DNA of 64,000 bases. Source: Robbsia andropogonis. GTDB lineage: Bacteria; Pseudomonadota; Gammaproteobacteria; Burkholderiales; Burkholderiaceae. Location: NCBI RefSeq assembly GCF_000970345.1, contig NZ_LAQU01000021.1:1-64000 (forward strand), read 5' to 3'. Below are positions 37,128 to 47,244 of this stretch, in pieces; the first letter of the stretch is position 1; each line of letters opens with the position of its first letter. The notes under the pieces are model-generated. The model did no database searches. It was not told where the DNA came from and saw nothing but the letters and a program-made list of their open reading frames with translations. The position numbers and the translations under genes are program-made.

Positions 37128-39909
37128 AGTGCAAATCTACCTGGTCGTACTGCATCTTCTCCGGCAACTGCGCCGGCAGGTCGATCCGCAACGCACTACC
37201 GGCCAAGCCGTCCGTGCCCGCTTCGCGCCGCGCGTCACGACGTTGTCCGTTTACCGTTACCGAACACTGACCGGCGTTTTCAACTCGGATATAGGGTTCA
37301 TAGTGCCCCGCGAAAGAAAACCGCATGCCGTCAGGCCGCACGACAGCATCCTTCACAAACCCCCGGGCGAACGAAATATAAGGCTGGGTCGGTCGCGCCG
37401 ACGCGTTCGGATTGATCGCCACGCGCGCATCGCCATCCTCTATATGGATGTAGATGCCGTCCGGGCCGGGCGCATAGCCGGTCACGTTGTAAGCATGGCG
37501 CAGATCCGGCGCGCCGCCCGGCTGCCAATGCACCTCGCGCACGGCACCGTTACCACGGAATCGCCATGCCGCTTGACCGGTTGCATCCGCCTGAACATCG
37601 CGCGACACGGCGAAGGAACGCCAGTCGAGCACTTTCTGGATATATTCCGTCACATACACCGGCAGTACTGGCTGCTTCAGCACGGCATCGAAAATCTGTT
37701 CCAACGAATGAAGCGATGCCTCCTTCGTGCCGGTGTACATGTGGTAATAGATATCGATAGGCTTGAAACGCAGCGGTGCATCGGTCATTGCAAACGTTTC
37801 GAGCACGCGCGAAAAACCATAGAACGGCCCTTGCCAGTCATTCGTATAGACATTTTCGTCTTGATTTGGCGCATAGACCTGGTAAGCACCCGGCCCCTTG
37901 TCAACACCTACCGGTGAGATATTGGTCCAGCTGTTCGCCGATTTCGTAATGACGGTATCGCCGCCGTTAAAATTATAGACTCCGGCTTCGTACACCTTGC
38001 GAATCGCCAGCGCTGGCGGGTGGCAATCGCCGGACCATTGCAGTACCTCGACCTTCTTTCCGGGTGGTGCGAGACGCGTATTGATGTAATCAATCGACCC
38101 ACCAATCTCGCGATCCAGGTTGAACGTATAGTTCGGGATATTCAGTGAGAAAGCCGCGTCGCCACCGCCGGCATCGGTCTTGGCGCCCGTCTCCGCATCG
38201 ACCTCGTCCCACTGGAATGGATGCGAGTATGTGTGGCTGCCGATCTGTACATTCGGCAAGGCGAACATCGCTTTCGCGATCTGCTCCAATCGAGGCGAGA
38301 TCTTCGGATAGAGCCCCGTGGGCCCCACTTCCCCCTCGATCACCGATAGCAACATCGGTATCTTGTAACGCGTGAAGATACGGTCGTACAACGCCTGCCC
38401 GGAATAATCAGGGCCCGGGAATTCGGCCCGCGAGGCGAAACCGTCTCCATCGACGTGCGTCATGAGCAGTCGCAAGCCATTCTCGGTGGTCAGGCTCGGC
38501 GACGGCAACGTCGGCAACCGCAGGGCACGTGTCAGGAAACTGAGGGGATTGATGGCCCAGCGCTGCAACTCGATACCATTCAGTGACACCACTTTATAGG
38601 GCGCGAGTGCATATCCGCCCCACGGCATCATCCCGATTTCATCGACCTGCTGGCCGTTGACATTCAAACGCAGTAACGACTGTCCTTGCGGGTCCGTGAT
38701 CCGCACCCCTTGAATGTCCCGCGGATCAACATTTGGTTGAATCTCAAAGCCCACCAACGGATCACTGTGCACCACGTTGACCGGGGCAGTGAAAGGACCT
38801 TGCACGGAACGTAAGCCCAACGCCTGCCCCGCACCATCATTCAAGTTGAAACCGAATCGTCCCAAAAAGGCGATCGGTACATGCGCATCAATACGCCCGC
38901 CAATCCATTCACGCCACGCCTGCACATTCGGTACGTTCTCATCGTCGATCCAGACAACAATACCGGCGTAACGATCCGGATTGACATTCTCAGGGAACGG
39001 TTTATCCAGATCCGCGTATTCCGCTTCATAGCCAAGGTAATTCAGCGGCGCGGCAATATTGTGAACACGTACAGCAAGATCCAGCGCCTCATTGGTATTT
39101 CGGTCTTGAACGACCAGAACCTTGCGCGGCATCACCTCGATGCGGCCCATACCCACTACATCGAACGCACGATCCGTAACATAGGGGGAGCCACCCGTGC
39201 CAACCACCTGTTTTGCAACACGACGCGCGCAGTCACGATCCGGTCCGTCGCAAAATTCGACATCGATGACCGGCACACCGGTCTTTGCGGTGAACGCGCG
39301 CGATGCGGCGAGGCGCTGCGCACGCGCGTCATCGGACACCGGAACCAATGCGCCACCGCGATCCACCTCCAGGATCAGCGACGGGCCTACCACGGCATAC
39401 AGCGACGCCGCATACCCGGCCGCGCGCGTGACCGCTTCATCACCTGCCACCATCAGCTTGGCATCTGGATACTGCGCGTGAACGCGTGCGATAACGTCGC
39501 CGCCCACCGTGTCATCCAGCATGAAACCGCGAAATCCACGTTGCCACAACGGCTGAAGGACATTCTGTATCAACGCCGCGGCATCCGCGCCCGACGCGGC
39601 GGACGAGTTTGGAGACACACGGGCGATCCATGTCGTGTGCGGCAAAGGGCGCGTGCCGGGGTCAAACGCATTACGCGGATCGAGCACGACGGCATCGAAA
39701 GCCTGCAGCATTCCGACTGGCGCCTGCGCACCGTAGTAGAACGCAATATTCGGCGTTGCCAGGGGGCCGGTTACGGTCGTCGACCCTCCGGTCGTCACAC
39801 CGCCGTTTGCATTGAACGTTTGATTGCCGTCGGTGGCGGCCACTGTGAACGCAGACGGAAACGTGAGCGCGAGTGCCAGCAAGATGCCGCGTGTCCAGAA
39901 AGATGCCAT
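37117..39909 (-). CDS. pelA: PelA deacetylase with degenerate N-terminal hydrolase domain
   Basis: 930-residue periplasmic protein with a signal peptide (GILLALALTFPSAFTVAA); the ATG at 39909 is preferred to a GTG at 39984. Order of domains: PelA hydrolase-like barrel (about 54-262), a Rossmann-like domain (about 270-400), a CE4-type polysaccharide deacetylase (about 475-650), and a C-terminal beta-rich domain. The deacetylase metal site is intact: HVDGDGF (Asp ~487/489) and SHTYSHPF (His ~559/563). The hydrolase domain is shortened and its acidic motifs are changed: VSPNSS replaces the VSVGE segment and VVGPSLIL stands where the catalytic-Glu motif should be, so it is probably inactive. First gene of the pel operon. 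Confidence 0.92.
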   Translation of the reverse strand: MASFWTRGILLALALTFPSAFTVAATDGNQTFNANGGVTTGGSTTVTGPLATPNIAFYYGAQAPVGMLQAFDAVVLDPRNAFDPGTRPLPHTTWIARVSPNSSAASGADAAALIQNVLQPLWQRGFRGFMLDDTVGGDVIARVHAQYPDAKLMVAGDEAVTRAAGYAASLYAVVGPSLILEVDRGGALVPVSDDARAQRLAASRAFTAKTGVPVIDVEFCDGPDRDCARRVAKQVVGTGGSPYVTDRAFDVVGMGRIEVMPRKVLVVQDRNTNEALDLAVRVHNIAAPLNYLGYEAEYADLDKPFPENVNPDRYAGIVVWIDDENVPNVQAWREWIGGRIDAHVPIAFLGRFGFNLNDGAGQALGLRSVQGPFTAPVNVVHSDPLVGFEIQPNVDPRDIQGVRITDPQGQSLLRLNVNGQQVDEIGMMPWGGYALAPYKVVSLNGIELQRWAINPLSFLTRALRLPTLPSPSLTTENGLRLLMTHVDGDGFASRAEFPGPDYSGQALYDRIFTRYKIPMLLSVIEGEVGPTGLYPKISPRLEQIAKAMFALPNVQIGSHTYSHPFQWDEVDAETGAKTDAGGGDAAFSLNIPNYTFNLDREIGGSIDYINTRLAPPGKKVEVLQWSGDCHPPALAIRKVYEAGVYNFNGGDTVITKSANSWTNISPVGVDKGPGAYQVYAPNQDENVYTNDWQGPFYGFSRVLETFAMTDAPLRFKPIDIYYHMYTGTKEASLHSLEQIFDAVLKQPVLPVYVTEYIQKVLDWRSFAVSRDVQADATGQAAWRFRGNGAVREVHWQPGGAPDLRHAYNVTGYAPGPDGIYIHIEDGDARVAINPNASARPTQPYISFARGFVKDAVVRPDGMRFSFAGHYEPYIRVENAGQCSVTVNGQRRDARREAGTDGLAGSALRIDLPAQLPEKMQYDQVDLHCGR

Positions 39910-40371
39910 CTGGATGGGCCGGTGCCGGCTAGGACCGATCGCCCGCCATTCCTGGCGGACCTGTAAAGCATGATTCTCTGCCACGTGTTAGAGCCCGATG
40001 CGTGGTTCGTCGAGGTACAAAGTCGGAGCGACATCCAGCATACGATATTCGCTGTTCAAGAGCCCGGTCCATGACCCCTTGCGCAGCACGCGGTAGGGTA
40101 CGCAACGCGCCCATCACCCCGTATCACACGTCCGATCGACCACCGGTCAATATCGGAGCGCCGCCCTTCGTTACCAATTTTTGTAGACGCATCGATTATG
40201 CGTCGTCCGAGCGGATATGGCAGCATGCGGCAAACAAACTGTCGTCGTTTCGAGACAACATCGTTGTTCCACTCCTCCCCCGGCACCATGGTCAAACACA
40301 CGCTTGTCAGTTATCACGAGGGTAGACGACACAACGACGTTCATGACAAAAGGCATGAAGAATGTCGAACG
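39910..40371. other. Intergenic region upstream of pelA
   Basis: About 460 bp between the LysR gene and pelA, both on the minus strand. No coding sequence with family features is visible. The pel promoter should lie here; I found no recognisable FleQ-type box or convincing -35/-10 pair. Confidence 0.35.
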
Positions 40372-41319
40372 TCAAAGCAACGTGGACGTCGACGTCATGC
40401 CCGGCGGCGGCTGCAATGAAGGGATACCAAGACACAATTCGCTTAGCCAATCAGAAAACGCCACGACTTTACGCAGCGGCGTACCCGGCGCGCGAAGCAG
40501 CCACATACGCCGCGGCGGTGGCCGGTATGTGCTTAATACTTCACGCAGCGTGCCATCGTCCAGGTGTTTTTGCAGGGAGAACAAGGACGTCATGACCAAC
40601 CCCAAGCCAGACAAGGCGCATTGTGCAAATGCATTCGCATCCGAGACGACCACGGCATCCTTCATATCGATCAAGACATCGGCACCGGCGTCATCGCGCA
40701 AGGACCATGGACGAATCCGCCCTGTCTGGGCCGACCGATAATTCACCGCGCGATGATGCGCCAGATCGGCAAGCGTCAGAGGCGTGCCATGCCGGGCCAG
40801 ATAGTCCGGTGTCGCGCACACCAGGGTTGTCGCCGCCCCGAGCGGCTTTGCCACCAGATCAATGTCATCTAGCATGCCCGTCCGAACAATGCAATCGAGC
40901 CCTTCCTTGACCAAATCCACGCGCCGATCAGTCGTGCTTAACTCGACACGCAAGTCGGGATAACGCGCAAGAAAGTCAGGCAAAGCGGGAATGACGATGT
41001 GGTGTGCCACGATTGCCGGCAAGTCGACCCGCAAAACCCCTCGCGGCGAGGCATCCGCGTCGATCATCTCGTCTTCTAGCGTGTGCAGGTGCTCCAGAAC
41101 AGCGCGGCAATGCGCAAGACAGCGCTTGCCATGCTCGGTCACGCTGACATGGCGGGTCGAACGATTCAGCAGGCGGGTATTGAGGTGCGCTTCCAGCGAC
41201 TGCACGGCCCGGGTGACGCGGGGCACCTCCATCTGTAACGCATCGGCAGCCCTTGTGAAACTGCCCGTCTCCGCCACACGGACAAAAACCTGCATCGCGT
41301 TCAACAAATTGATAGCCAC
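40372..41319 (-). CDS. LysR family transcriptional regulator
   Basis: 315-residue LysR regulator of the common proteobacterial type beginning NLLNAMQVFVRVAETGSFTR, with the HTH in residues ~1-65 and an effector-binding domain. Start taken as the GTG at 41319, which has AAGGGA six bases upstream; the first ATG is at 41295. It is co-oriented with and 460 bp upstream of pelA, but that spacing does not show that it controls pel; targets unknown. The C-terminus is proline-rich (LQPPPG) and slightly extended. Confidence 0.82.
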   Translation of the reverse strand: MAINLLNAMQVFVRVAETGSFTRAADALQMEVPRVTRAVQSLEAHLNTRLLNRSTRHVSVTEHGKRCLAHCRAVLEHLHTLEDEMIDADASPRGVLRVDLPAIVAHHIVIPALPDFLARYPDLRVELSTTDRRVDLVKEGLDCIVRTGMLDDIDLVAKPLGAATTLVCATPDYLARHGTPLTLADLAHHRAVNYRSAQTGRIRPWSLRDDAGADVLIDMKDAVVVSDANAFAQCALSGLGLVMTSLFSLQKHLDDGTLREVLSTYRPPPRRMWLLRAPGTPLRKVVAFSDWLSELCLGIPSLQPPPGMTSTSTLL

Positions 41320-41733
41320 CAACGTTCCCTTGTTCACATCCGATGTACGTCGCGCGGCGTCCCGGAATACGCGCCAGGCGAGCGTCCACGCCAACACCCC
41401 CACGGCATGCCGCTTCGTCAAATTATAAGATGCCCAAAACGGTGCCTGACAGGATGGCGCCGTGTGCGTGAGTGTAGCGTATCCGCGTCGGTGAAGTCAT
41501 GACAGGCGCGCGGAATGGATCGTCGTCGCGGCGAGTCAACGCTCAGCAAGGAAAATGTGATGGATTACACCGCCCCAGGTGGGGATACAGGTAGAATTCG
41601 GCTGCACCCGGCGCGATTGCGCTGGATTGCATGTTTTTGTAGCGCGTATCCGCCCAGGCGCGATGACAGCCATCTTTTTACCGGTGTGCTCGATGCCTGT
41701 GCGGGTTCCCCACCTATCGTCGCGCCCTGTCGC
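41320..41733. other. Intergenic region between lysR and the EAL gene
   Basis: About 410 bp separating two divergent genes. An open frame from 41515 leads into the EAL protein but lacks family features before residue ~73, so it is treated as leader. Promoters for both genes are expected here; none could be fixed by eye. Confidence 0.3.
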
Positions 41734-43358
41734 ATGCCCCGCCCGCTTTTGTTGCGTACTCCGGCGATGATCGGATCAATACTGATCGTCGTGTTTTGCA
41801 CGTTGGCCGGTGCGGCCATCGGCACTGGCATTGGCCAGACGACCGCCGTCGCCCAACAGCGTACGGAAGCTGGCGTGCTCGCGCAGTTATGGCTACGCCG
41901 CGTAAAGGAGATCGGCGCTGAAGCAGACCGTGCGCTGGCAGCCATCAACCAGTATCCCGCCCCCTTTGCTCCGATGCCGACATTGCGCATCTCCGTGCGA
42001 TTGTTCTGGAGTCACGGTTCCTGAAGAGTGCCGCCAGAGAGCGAGACGGCAAAATCATCTGCACATCCACGGATGGCCGCGCTGATGATCCCATAACGGT
42101 TCCCACTGTCGATTTCGTCAACAGCAAGGGACAGCAGATTTTGCTGAACCCGAACGTTGACGGTGTGAGCGGTGCGCAAGCCATTGTAATCCGGCAGGGG
42201 CACGCCGCGATCGCTATCCATTACCCCGCGTACGACGTCATCGTCGACCCGCGTGTCGACTATATGGGCGTCAGTATTCAAGGCACGCAACGTTTTTTGT
42301 TGACCAGCTCCGAGGTCAGCGCATTGCCGTCCGGCATCGTGCTGCATGACAAGACACCGGTTCGCCTTGCGAACCATCGCTTCGAAGTACGCTGCACGCA
42401 GGGGGGCGACGAATGTATTCTGGCGCGCATGCGCGATGCATCTTCCGCGTCCGGCCTCGGCTTGAGTCCCGAACTATTGGGCTTCCTGACGTTGGGGATG
42501 ATGGCCGGTTTCGGCATCGGCATGGGGCTGTGTTCCGCGATGCGCCGCGCGAATTCAATGGCACGGCGGATGCGACGTGACTTGAAGCACGGCAAGTTGA
42601 CACTTGAATACCAGCCCGTCGTGCGACTTGCCGATGGTCAATGGGTCGGGGCGGAGGCGTTGCTGCGCTGGACCGAAACCAATGGCCGCCACATCAATCC
42701 GGACCTTTTTATTCAGCTTGCCGAGGACGAAGGCTTTATCCAGGAAGTTTCACGCTATGTGGTGACGCGAGTTCTCGATGAACTGGGCGACACGCTACGC
42801 GCCCGCCCCGACTTCAAAGTCGCGATCAATATCTCCGCAACCGATGTCTTGACGGCCAGTTTCCCCGCGTGGGTCGCGCTGCGGCTGGCTGCCGCCAACG
42901 TCGCACCTTCATCGATCGCTTTCGAAATCACCGAGCGGACCACCGCGGAACACTCGGTACTTGCACGTGGCATCAAACGCCTTCGCGATAACGGACACGC
43001 CGTTTATATCGACGATTTCGGCACGCAATATTCCAGCCTGTCCTACCTGTCGTCGCTACCGGTCACCGCGGTCAAACTCGACAAGTCTTTCTGCCGTGGG
43101 CTGCCGGAAGACGAAAAGCTCGGCGTCGTCGCCTCGCGTATCGCCGCAATGGTGGCGGCGCTGAAACTCGACTTGATCGTCGAGGGGATAGAACACGCCC
43201 CGCAGGCGGTGTGGTTCCAGCATCTCTATCCGCCGCCACTGGGACAGGGTTGGCTCTTTGCACGCGCCATGCCGGCAGCCCATATCGCCGCACATTGTCA
43301 CTGCCAACCGCCGAAGAACGAACCCACCACGGCGAGCATCCACGCGTCGTTGGCATAG
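41734..43358 (+). pseudogene. CSS-motif EAL-domain c-di-GMP phosphodiesterase, frameshifted
   Basis: Membrane-bound PDE of the CSS-EAL family: N-terminal TM (GSILIVVFCTLAGAAIGTGIG), a periplasmic CSS domain, a second TM (GFLTLGMMAGFGIGMGLCS) and a cytoplasmic EAL domain. In the first frame the protein derails after INQYPAP and stops at 42024. In another frame the sequence continues LCSDADIAHLRAIVLESRFL, later KIICTST, and runs to 43358, giving both CSS-domain Cys. One missing C in the C5 run at 41960-41964 explains it. The EAL domain is intact (EALLRW, FEITERT, IDDFGT, KLDKSF, VEGIE). If the shift is a sequencing error the gene is functional. Start ATG 41734 is a choice. Confidence 0.82.
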
Positions 43359-43407
43359 AACAATACGATGTGACTCGTCTACAATCGGCAATCCGACCCA
43401 CTTGCCG

Positions 43408-44400
43408 ATGACGCCCATCATGCCCGACTCCCCCGCTTCCATCACCCTCCCGACCTATGACGACGTGGTCGCCGCAAGCAACCGTATTACCGGCCATGCG
43501 CATCGCACGCCGGTCATGACGTCACGTATCCTGGACGAGGGATCAGGCATGCACTTGTTTTTCAAATGTGAAAACCTACAGCGGATCGGGGCCTTCAAAT
43601 TCCGCGGCGCCTTCAATGCCCTGTCCCGATTCAACGACGCACAACGCCGTGCCGGCGTGATCGCCTTCTCCTCAGGCAATCATGCGCAAGCAATCGCACT
43701 GTCGGCGAAGTTGCTTGGCATTCCCGCGACGATCGTCATGCCGGAGGATGCTCCTGAAGTGAAGGTGGCGGCGACGAAAGGCTATGGCGCGGAGGTCGTT
43801 TTCTACGATCGCTATACCGAAGACCGGGAAGCCATCGGTCGCGCCCTGGCGTCCGCCCGCAACCTCACGCTGATTCCGCCCTACGATCATCCAGACGTCA
43901 TTGCCGGGCAGGGAACAGCCGCCAAAGAGTTATTTGAAGACGTCGGCCCACTGGACGCCTTGTTCGTCTGCATGGGCGGCGGCGGCCTGCTGTCCGGCAG
44001 CGCGCTTGCGGCCCGGGCGCTCGCACCACAATGCAAGGTGTTCGGCGTGGAACCGGAAGCCGGCAATGATGGCCAACAATCATTTCGCTCCGGCCGGATC
44101 GTTCATATCGATACACCGAAAACAATTGCCGATGGTGCCCAAACTCAGCATCTGGGCCAGTACACGTTCGCGTTGGTACGTCAAAACGTCGATGACGTGC
44201 TCACGGCCAGCGACGCACAATTGGTGGCGGCCATGAGGGAGATCGGCAGTTATATGAAGCTGATCGTCGAACCGACGGGTTGCCTGGGTTATGCGGCCGC
44301 CCTTGCCGCGAAAGCGCAATGGGCCGGCAAGCGCGTAGGCATCATCCTTAGTGGCGGCAACGTGGACATGCAGCGCTACTGCGCGCTTCTCGCACAATAA
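43408..44400 (+). CDS. PLP-dependent threo-3-hydroxyaspartate ammonia-lyase / serine-threonine dehydratase
   Basis: 330-residue fold-type II PLP enzyme of the threonine dehydratase/serine racemase group. The PLP lysine is in GAFKFRGAFNAL, the phosphate/carboxylate loop is SSGNHAQAIA, the Gly-rich phosphate loop is MGGGGLLSGSA, and the C-terminal Ser is in LSGGNVDM. It lacks the ACT regulatory domain of biosynthetic IlvA. The short form and the sequence match threo-3-hydroxyaspartate dehydratases, but serine/threonine activity cannot be excluded. ATG 43408 or 43420; no strong ribosome site. Appears monocistronic. Confidence 0.82.
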   Translation: MTPIMPDSPASITLPTYDDVVAASNRITGHAHRTPVMTSRILDEGSGMHLFFKCENLQRIGAFKFRGAFNALSRFNDAQRRAGVIAFSSGNHAQAIALSAKLLGIPATIVMPEDAPEVKVAATKGYGAEVVFYDRYTEDREAIGRALASARNLTLIPPYDHPDVIAGQGTAAKELFEDVGPLDALFVCMGGGGLLSGSALAARALAPQCKVFGVEPEAGNDGQQSFRSGRIVHIDTPKTIADGAQTQHLGQYTFALVRQNVDDVLTASDAQLVAAMREIGSYMKLIVEPTGCLGYAAALAAKAQWAGKRVGIILSGGNVDMQRYCALLAQ

Positions 44401-45040
44401 TACTTGCGCCGCTTTTAAAGTCACCAACACCCCAACACGCCGACGAAAAGCAGATGCATGCCGTCCGGCGCCAATCTTTTCTTACCGTGCATTGGACGCA
44501 TCCTGGAGGCGTCAGGGCGAACAGACTTACCAGAAATTGCATCCAGACGACATTACCACTCGCGCTGTTATTCGCCATTCACCGTTTTTTTGACAGTCGT
44601 CATCATCAGGACACTATTTCAAGTCTTGCCGTATCGTTCTTAAAAGCCACATGCGCTGGAGATTTGTTTCCGCAAACCGTCTCGCGTCATGGTTCAGTCC
44701 TCGATTCCCAAAAAAATTAACAAATCCCTCACCGATCTTTGCATTTCGGAAAAAATGATATGTCCCCACCATTCGCTGGAGACAAAATCTTTAAAGATAT
44801 TTATCTCAATTTATTCATTGATTTACGTGACAACAACGGAATGATTGTACGAATCGTCCTACGAGATTCGTACCGTTGATACCGCTAGGCCAACTACACG
44901 TGTCATGGTTCGTCGCATTTTCTTATTGACGTCTCAAAGACATTTGCCAACAATACACACGCAGTACTCATTTTGTGGCGGCGCGCTTTCCATATCGATT
45001 GTTCCGCGCTGTCCGTCTCAATGCACAACTTGGATGAAAC
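44401..45040. other. Long intergenic region / leader of the cold-shock gene
   Basis: About 640 bp without a convincing gene on either strand. The right half is AT-rich with runs such as ATTTATCTCAATTTATTCATTG. Cold-shock genes usually have a long structured 5' untranslated leader, so part of this region is probably transcribed; no canonical cold box was recognised. Confidence 0.4.
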
Positions 45041-45244
45041 ATGGCAACCGGTATTGTTAAGTGGTTCAACGACGCGAAGGGTTTCGGCTTCATTACGCCT
45101 GACGATGGTGGCGAAGATCTGTTCGCGCACTTCTCGGAAATCCGTGCTGACGGCTTCAAGTCGTTGCAGGAAAACCAGAAGGTCAGCTTCGACGTGAAGC
45201 AAGGCCCGAAGGGCAAGCAAGCGTCGAACATCCAGGCGATCTGA
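45041..45244 (+). CDS. cspA: Cold-shock protein, CspA family
   Basis: 67-residue single cold-shock (OB-fold) domain. RNP1-like KGFGFI and RNP2-like DLFAHFSEI motifs are intact, as are the flanking GIVKWFND and [12 protein letters not shown]. It binds RNA and single-stranded DNA as a chaperone. Full length for the family, unlinked to its neighbours. Confidence 0.95.
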   Translation: MATGIVKWFNDAKGFGFITPDDGGEDLFAHFSEIRADGFKSLQENQKVSFDVKQGPKGKQASNIQAI

Positions 45245-45613
45245 ACCCGATACGTCCGGACAGCCCGCCCTGAAGGTCCGCTTGTGGTGGACACCTTCCT
45301 GCGAGTTGCTTGCGGTTTACCGTTACGACTCGCCGCCGAGTAACGCCTTCAGGGTCCGATGGGTGAGGGGTGGCACCGCTGCTGCAGTGCGTCATCCGTT
45401 GGTACCGCTCATCATGGCTCCCGCATGAGCGCACTCATTACCGCGAAAGCACCTTACCCTCGCGTCACCCTTCAAATCTCCCACCGCTTTCACCATCCTG
45501 TCATACCCGCCTCGCTGCATCTCTCTGTTCTTCTGGGACGTTAGCCTGCTGGTGCCAAGCAGCAATGCGCCAAAGCTGTCACACTTACGCCGTTCCGTGG
45601 CCGATCGACATTC
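45245..45613. other. Intergenic region after the cold-shock gene
   Basis: About 370 bp. A long-range inverted repeat CCCTGAAGG (45268-45276) / CCTTCAGGG (45346-45354) encloses smaller stems, including GAAGGTCC...GGACACCTTC. No T-tract follows, so I do not call a terminator. The promoter of the efflux gene should be in the right half. Confidence 0.3.
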
Positions 45614-47233
45614 ATGAGCGTATCTCCTCCCACATCTCCCTCGACAAGCGTCGGTTCGCCTTCGCATGCCAGTGCCCAGACACCTGCCGCGCCTGCCCCG
45701 TTTACCGGTGGCAAGCTTATTTTGGCCACCCTCGCGGTCGCGTTGGCAACGTTCATGAACGTGCTCGATTCATCGATTGCGAACGTCGCCATTCCGACCA
45801 TTTCCGGCAATCTCGGTGTTTCCGTGGACGAAGGTACGTGGGTAGTCACGGTATTCGCCGCCGCCAATGCCGTCTCTATTCCTTTGACGGGCTTTCTCAC
45901 GCAACGGCTTGGACAGGTCAAGCTCTTCGTCGGCTCGATCGTGCTGTTCGTGATCTCCTCCTGGCTATGCGGTCTGGCGCCGAACCTGCCCGTCCTGTTG
46001 GCGGCGCGTATCTTGCAGGGGGCCGTCGCCGGACCGCTGATCCCGATGTCGCAATCAATCCTACTCAGCTCCTATCCCAAGGAGAAATCGTCCATGGCGC
46101 TTGCGCTATGGGGAATGACCGCGGTGGTAGGCCCTATTGCGGGACCGTCATTGGGCGGCTGGATTACGGACAGCTATAGCTGGTCCTGGATTTTCTATAT
46201 CAATATCCCCGTCGGCATCTTCTCGGCGGGTGTAACGTGGATGCTGTACCGGAAACGCGATACGCCCACGCGCAAAGTCCCTATTGACCTGATAGGTCTG
46301 GCATTGTTGATCACCTGGGTCGCATCCTTGCAGATCATGCTCGACAAAGGCCGGGACCTCGATTGGTTCGCCTCCCCCGTGATCCGCATTTTGGCTATCT
46401 GCGCGGTGATTGGGTTTGCGTTCTTCGTTGTATGGGAGCTGACAGAAAAGAATCCCGTAGTGGACCTGCGGCTCTTCCGCGGTCGAAACTTCTTTGGCGG
46501 CACCGCGGCTGTGGGTGTTGCGTATGGCGTGTTCTTCGGTAATCTCGTGTTACTGCCGCAATGGATGCAGCAGTACCTCAATTATCGATCGGTGGACGCC
46601 GGACTGGTGACCGCGCCCTTGGGGATTTTTGCTTTGATCATGTCCCCTATCATCGGCAAGGTGCTACCTAAAATGGACGCCCGGATCATTGCGACGGCGG
46701 CGTTCGTCGGGTTCGCGATCTGTTTCTTCATGCGCGCGAACTACGTGCTGGAGGTGGATACGTTCCATCTCGTCTTGCCCACCTTGTTGCAGGGTATCCC
46801 AATGGCGATGTTCTTTGTCCCGTTGACCTCGATCGCGTTGAGCGGCTTACCGCCAAGCCGCATTCCAGCGGCAGCAGGCCTGTCGAATTTCGTGCGGGTC
46901 TTCTGCGGTGCGGTGGGCACGTCGCTCGCAGGCAATGAGTGGAACAATCGTATCGCCCTCCATCATGAGCGGCTTACCGAACAGGCGAACATCTATAACC
47001 CGACATTCCAGCAATCGTTGCAACAGTCGCAGCAACTGCTACATATCAACGAAGCACAAGCACGGGGTTTATTCGATCTCAATCTGACGGCGCAGGCCGC
47101 GATGATGGGCTTGAACGATATTTTCTTCATCTCGGCCATCATCTTCCTGGCGATCATTCCGCTTATCTGGATCACCAAGCGTTACCGTTCAGGCAGCGCG
47201 GCCAGCACGGATACCGCGGCTGGTGCGCACTAA
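45614..47233 (+). CDS. DHA2-family MFS drug efflux transporter (EmrB type)
   Basis: 539 residues, about 14 TM segments. DHA2/EmrB marks: LATFMNVLDSSIANVAIPTI in TM1 (motif D1), GFLTQRLGQVKLFVG (motif A) and GPLIPMSQSILL followed by GPSLGGWITD (motif C). These pumps expel drugs or aromatic compounds with an EmrA adaptor and an outer-membrane channel, but neither gene is next to it. It is convergent with pcaL, leaving only 11 bp between stops. Confidence 0.88.
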   Translation: MSVSPPTSPSTSVGSPSHASAQTPAAPAPFTGGKLILATLAVALATFMNVLDSSIANVAIPTISGNLGVSVDEGTWVVTVFAAANAVSIPLTGFLTQRLGQVKLFVGSIVLFVISSWLCGLAPNLPVLLAARILQGAVAGPLIPMSQSILLSSYPKEKSSMALALWGMTAVVGPIAGPSLGGWITDSYSWSWIFYINIPVGIFSAGVTWMLYRKRDTPTRKVPIDLIGLALLITWVASLQIMLDKGRDLDWFASPVIRILAICAVIGFAFFVVWELTEKNPVVDLRLFRGRNFFGGTAAVGVAYGVFFGNLVLLPQWMQQYLNYRSVDAGLVTAPLGIFALIMSPIIGKVLPKMDARIIATAAFVGFAICFFMRANYVLEVDTFHLVLPTLLQGIPMAMFFVPLTSIALSGLPPSRIPAAAGLSNFVRVFCGAVGTSLAGNEWNNRIALHHERLTEQANIYNPTFQQSLQQSQQLLHINEAQARGLFDLNLTAQAAMMGLNDIFFISAIIFLAIIPLIWITKRYRSGSAASTDTAAGAH

Positions 47234-47244
47234 CTGGCCCGATT

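Noticed and set aside
38881-39966. 361-codon plus-strand open frame opposite pelA
   Set aside because: Arg/His-rich translation without family features, fully antisense to a well-supported pelA; a shadow of high-GC codon structure.
41515-42024. Separate 169-codon gene before the EAL protein
   Set aside because: Its end is the first half of the CSS domain in the wrong frame; it is part of the same broken gene.
45268-45354. Terminator for the cold-shock gene from the CCCTGAAGG / CCTTCAGGG repeat
   Set aside because: The arms are ~70 bp apart and no T-tract follows.
45370-46179. 269-codon open frame overlapping the efflux gene start
   Set aside because: Cys/Arg/His-rich, no motif; the EmrB frame over the same bases is unmistakable.
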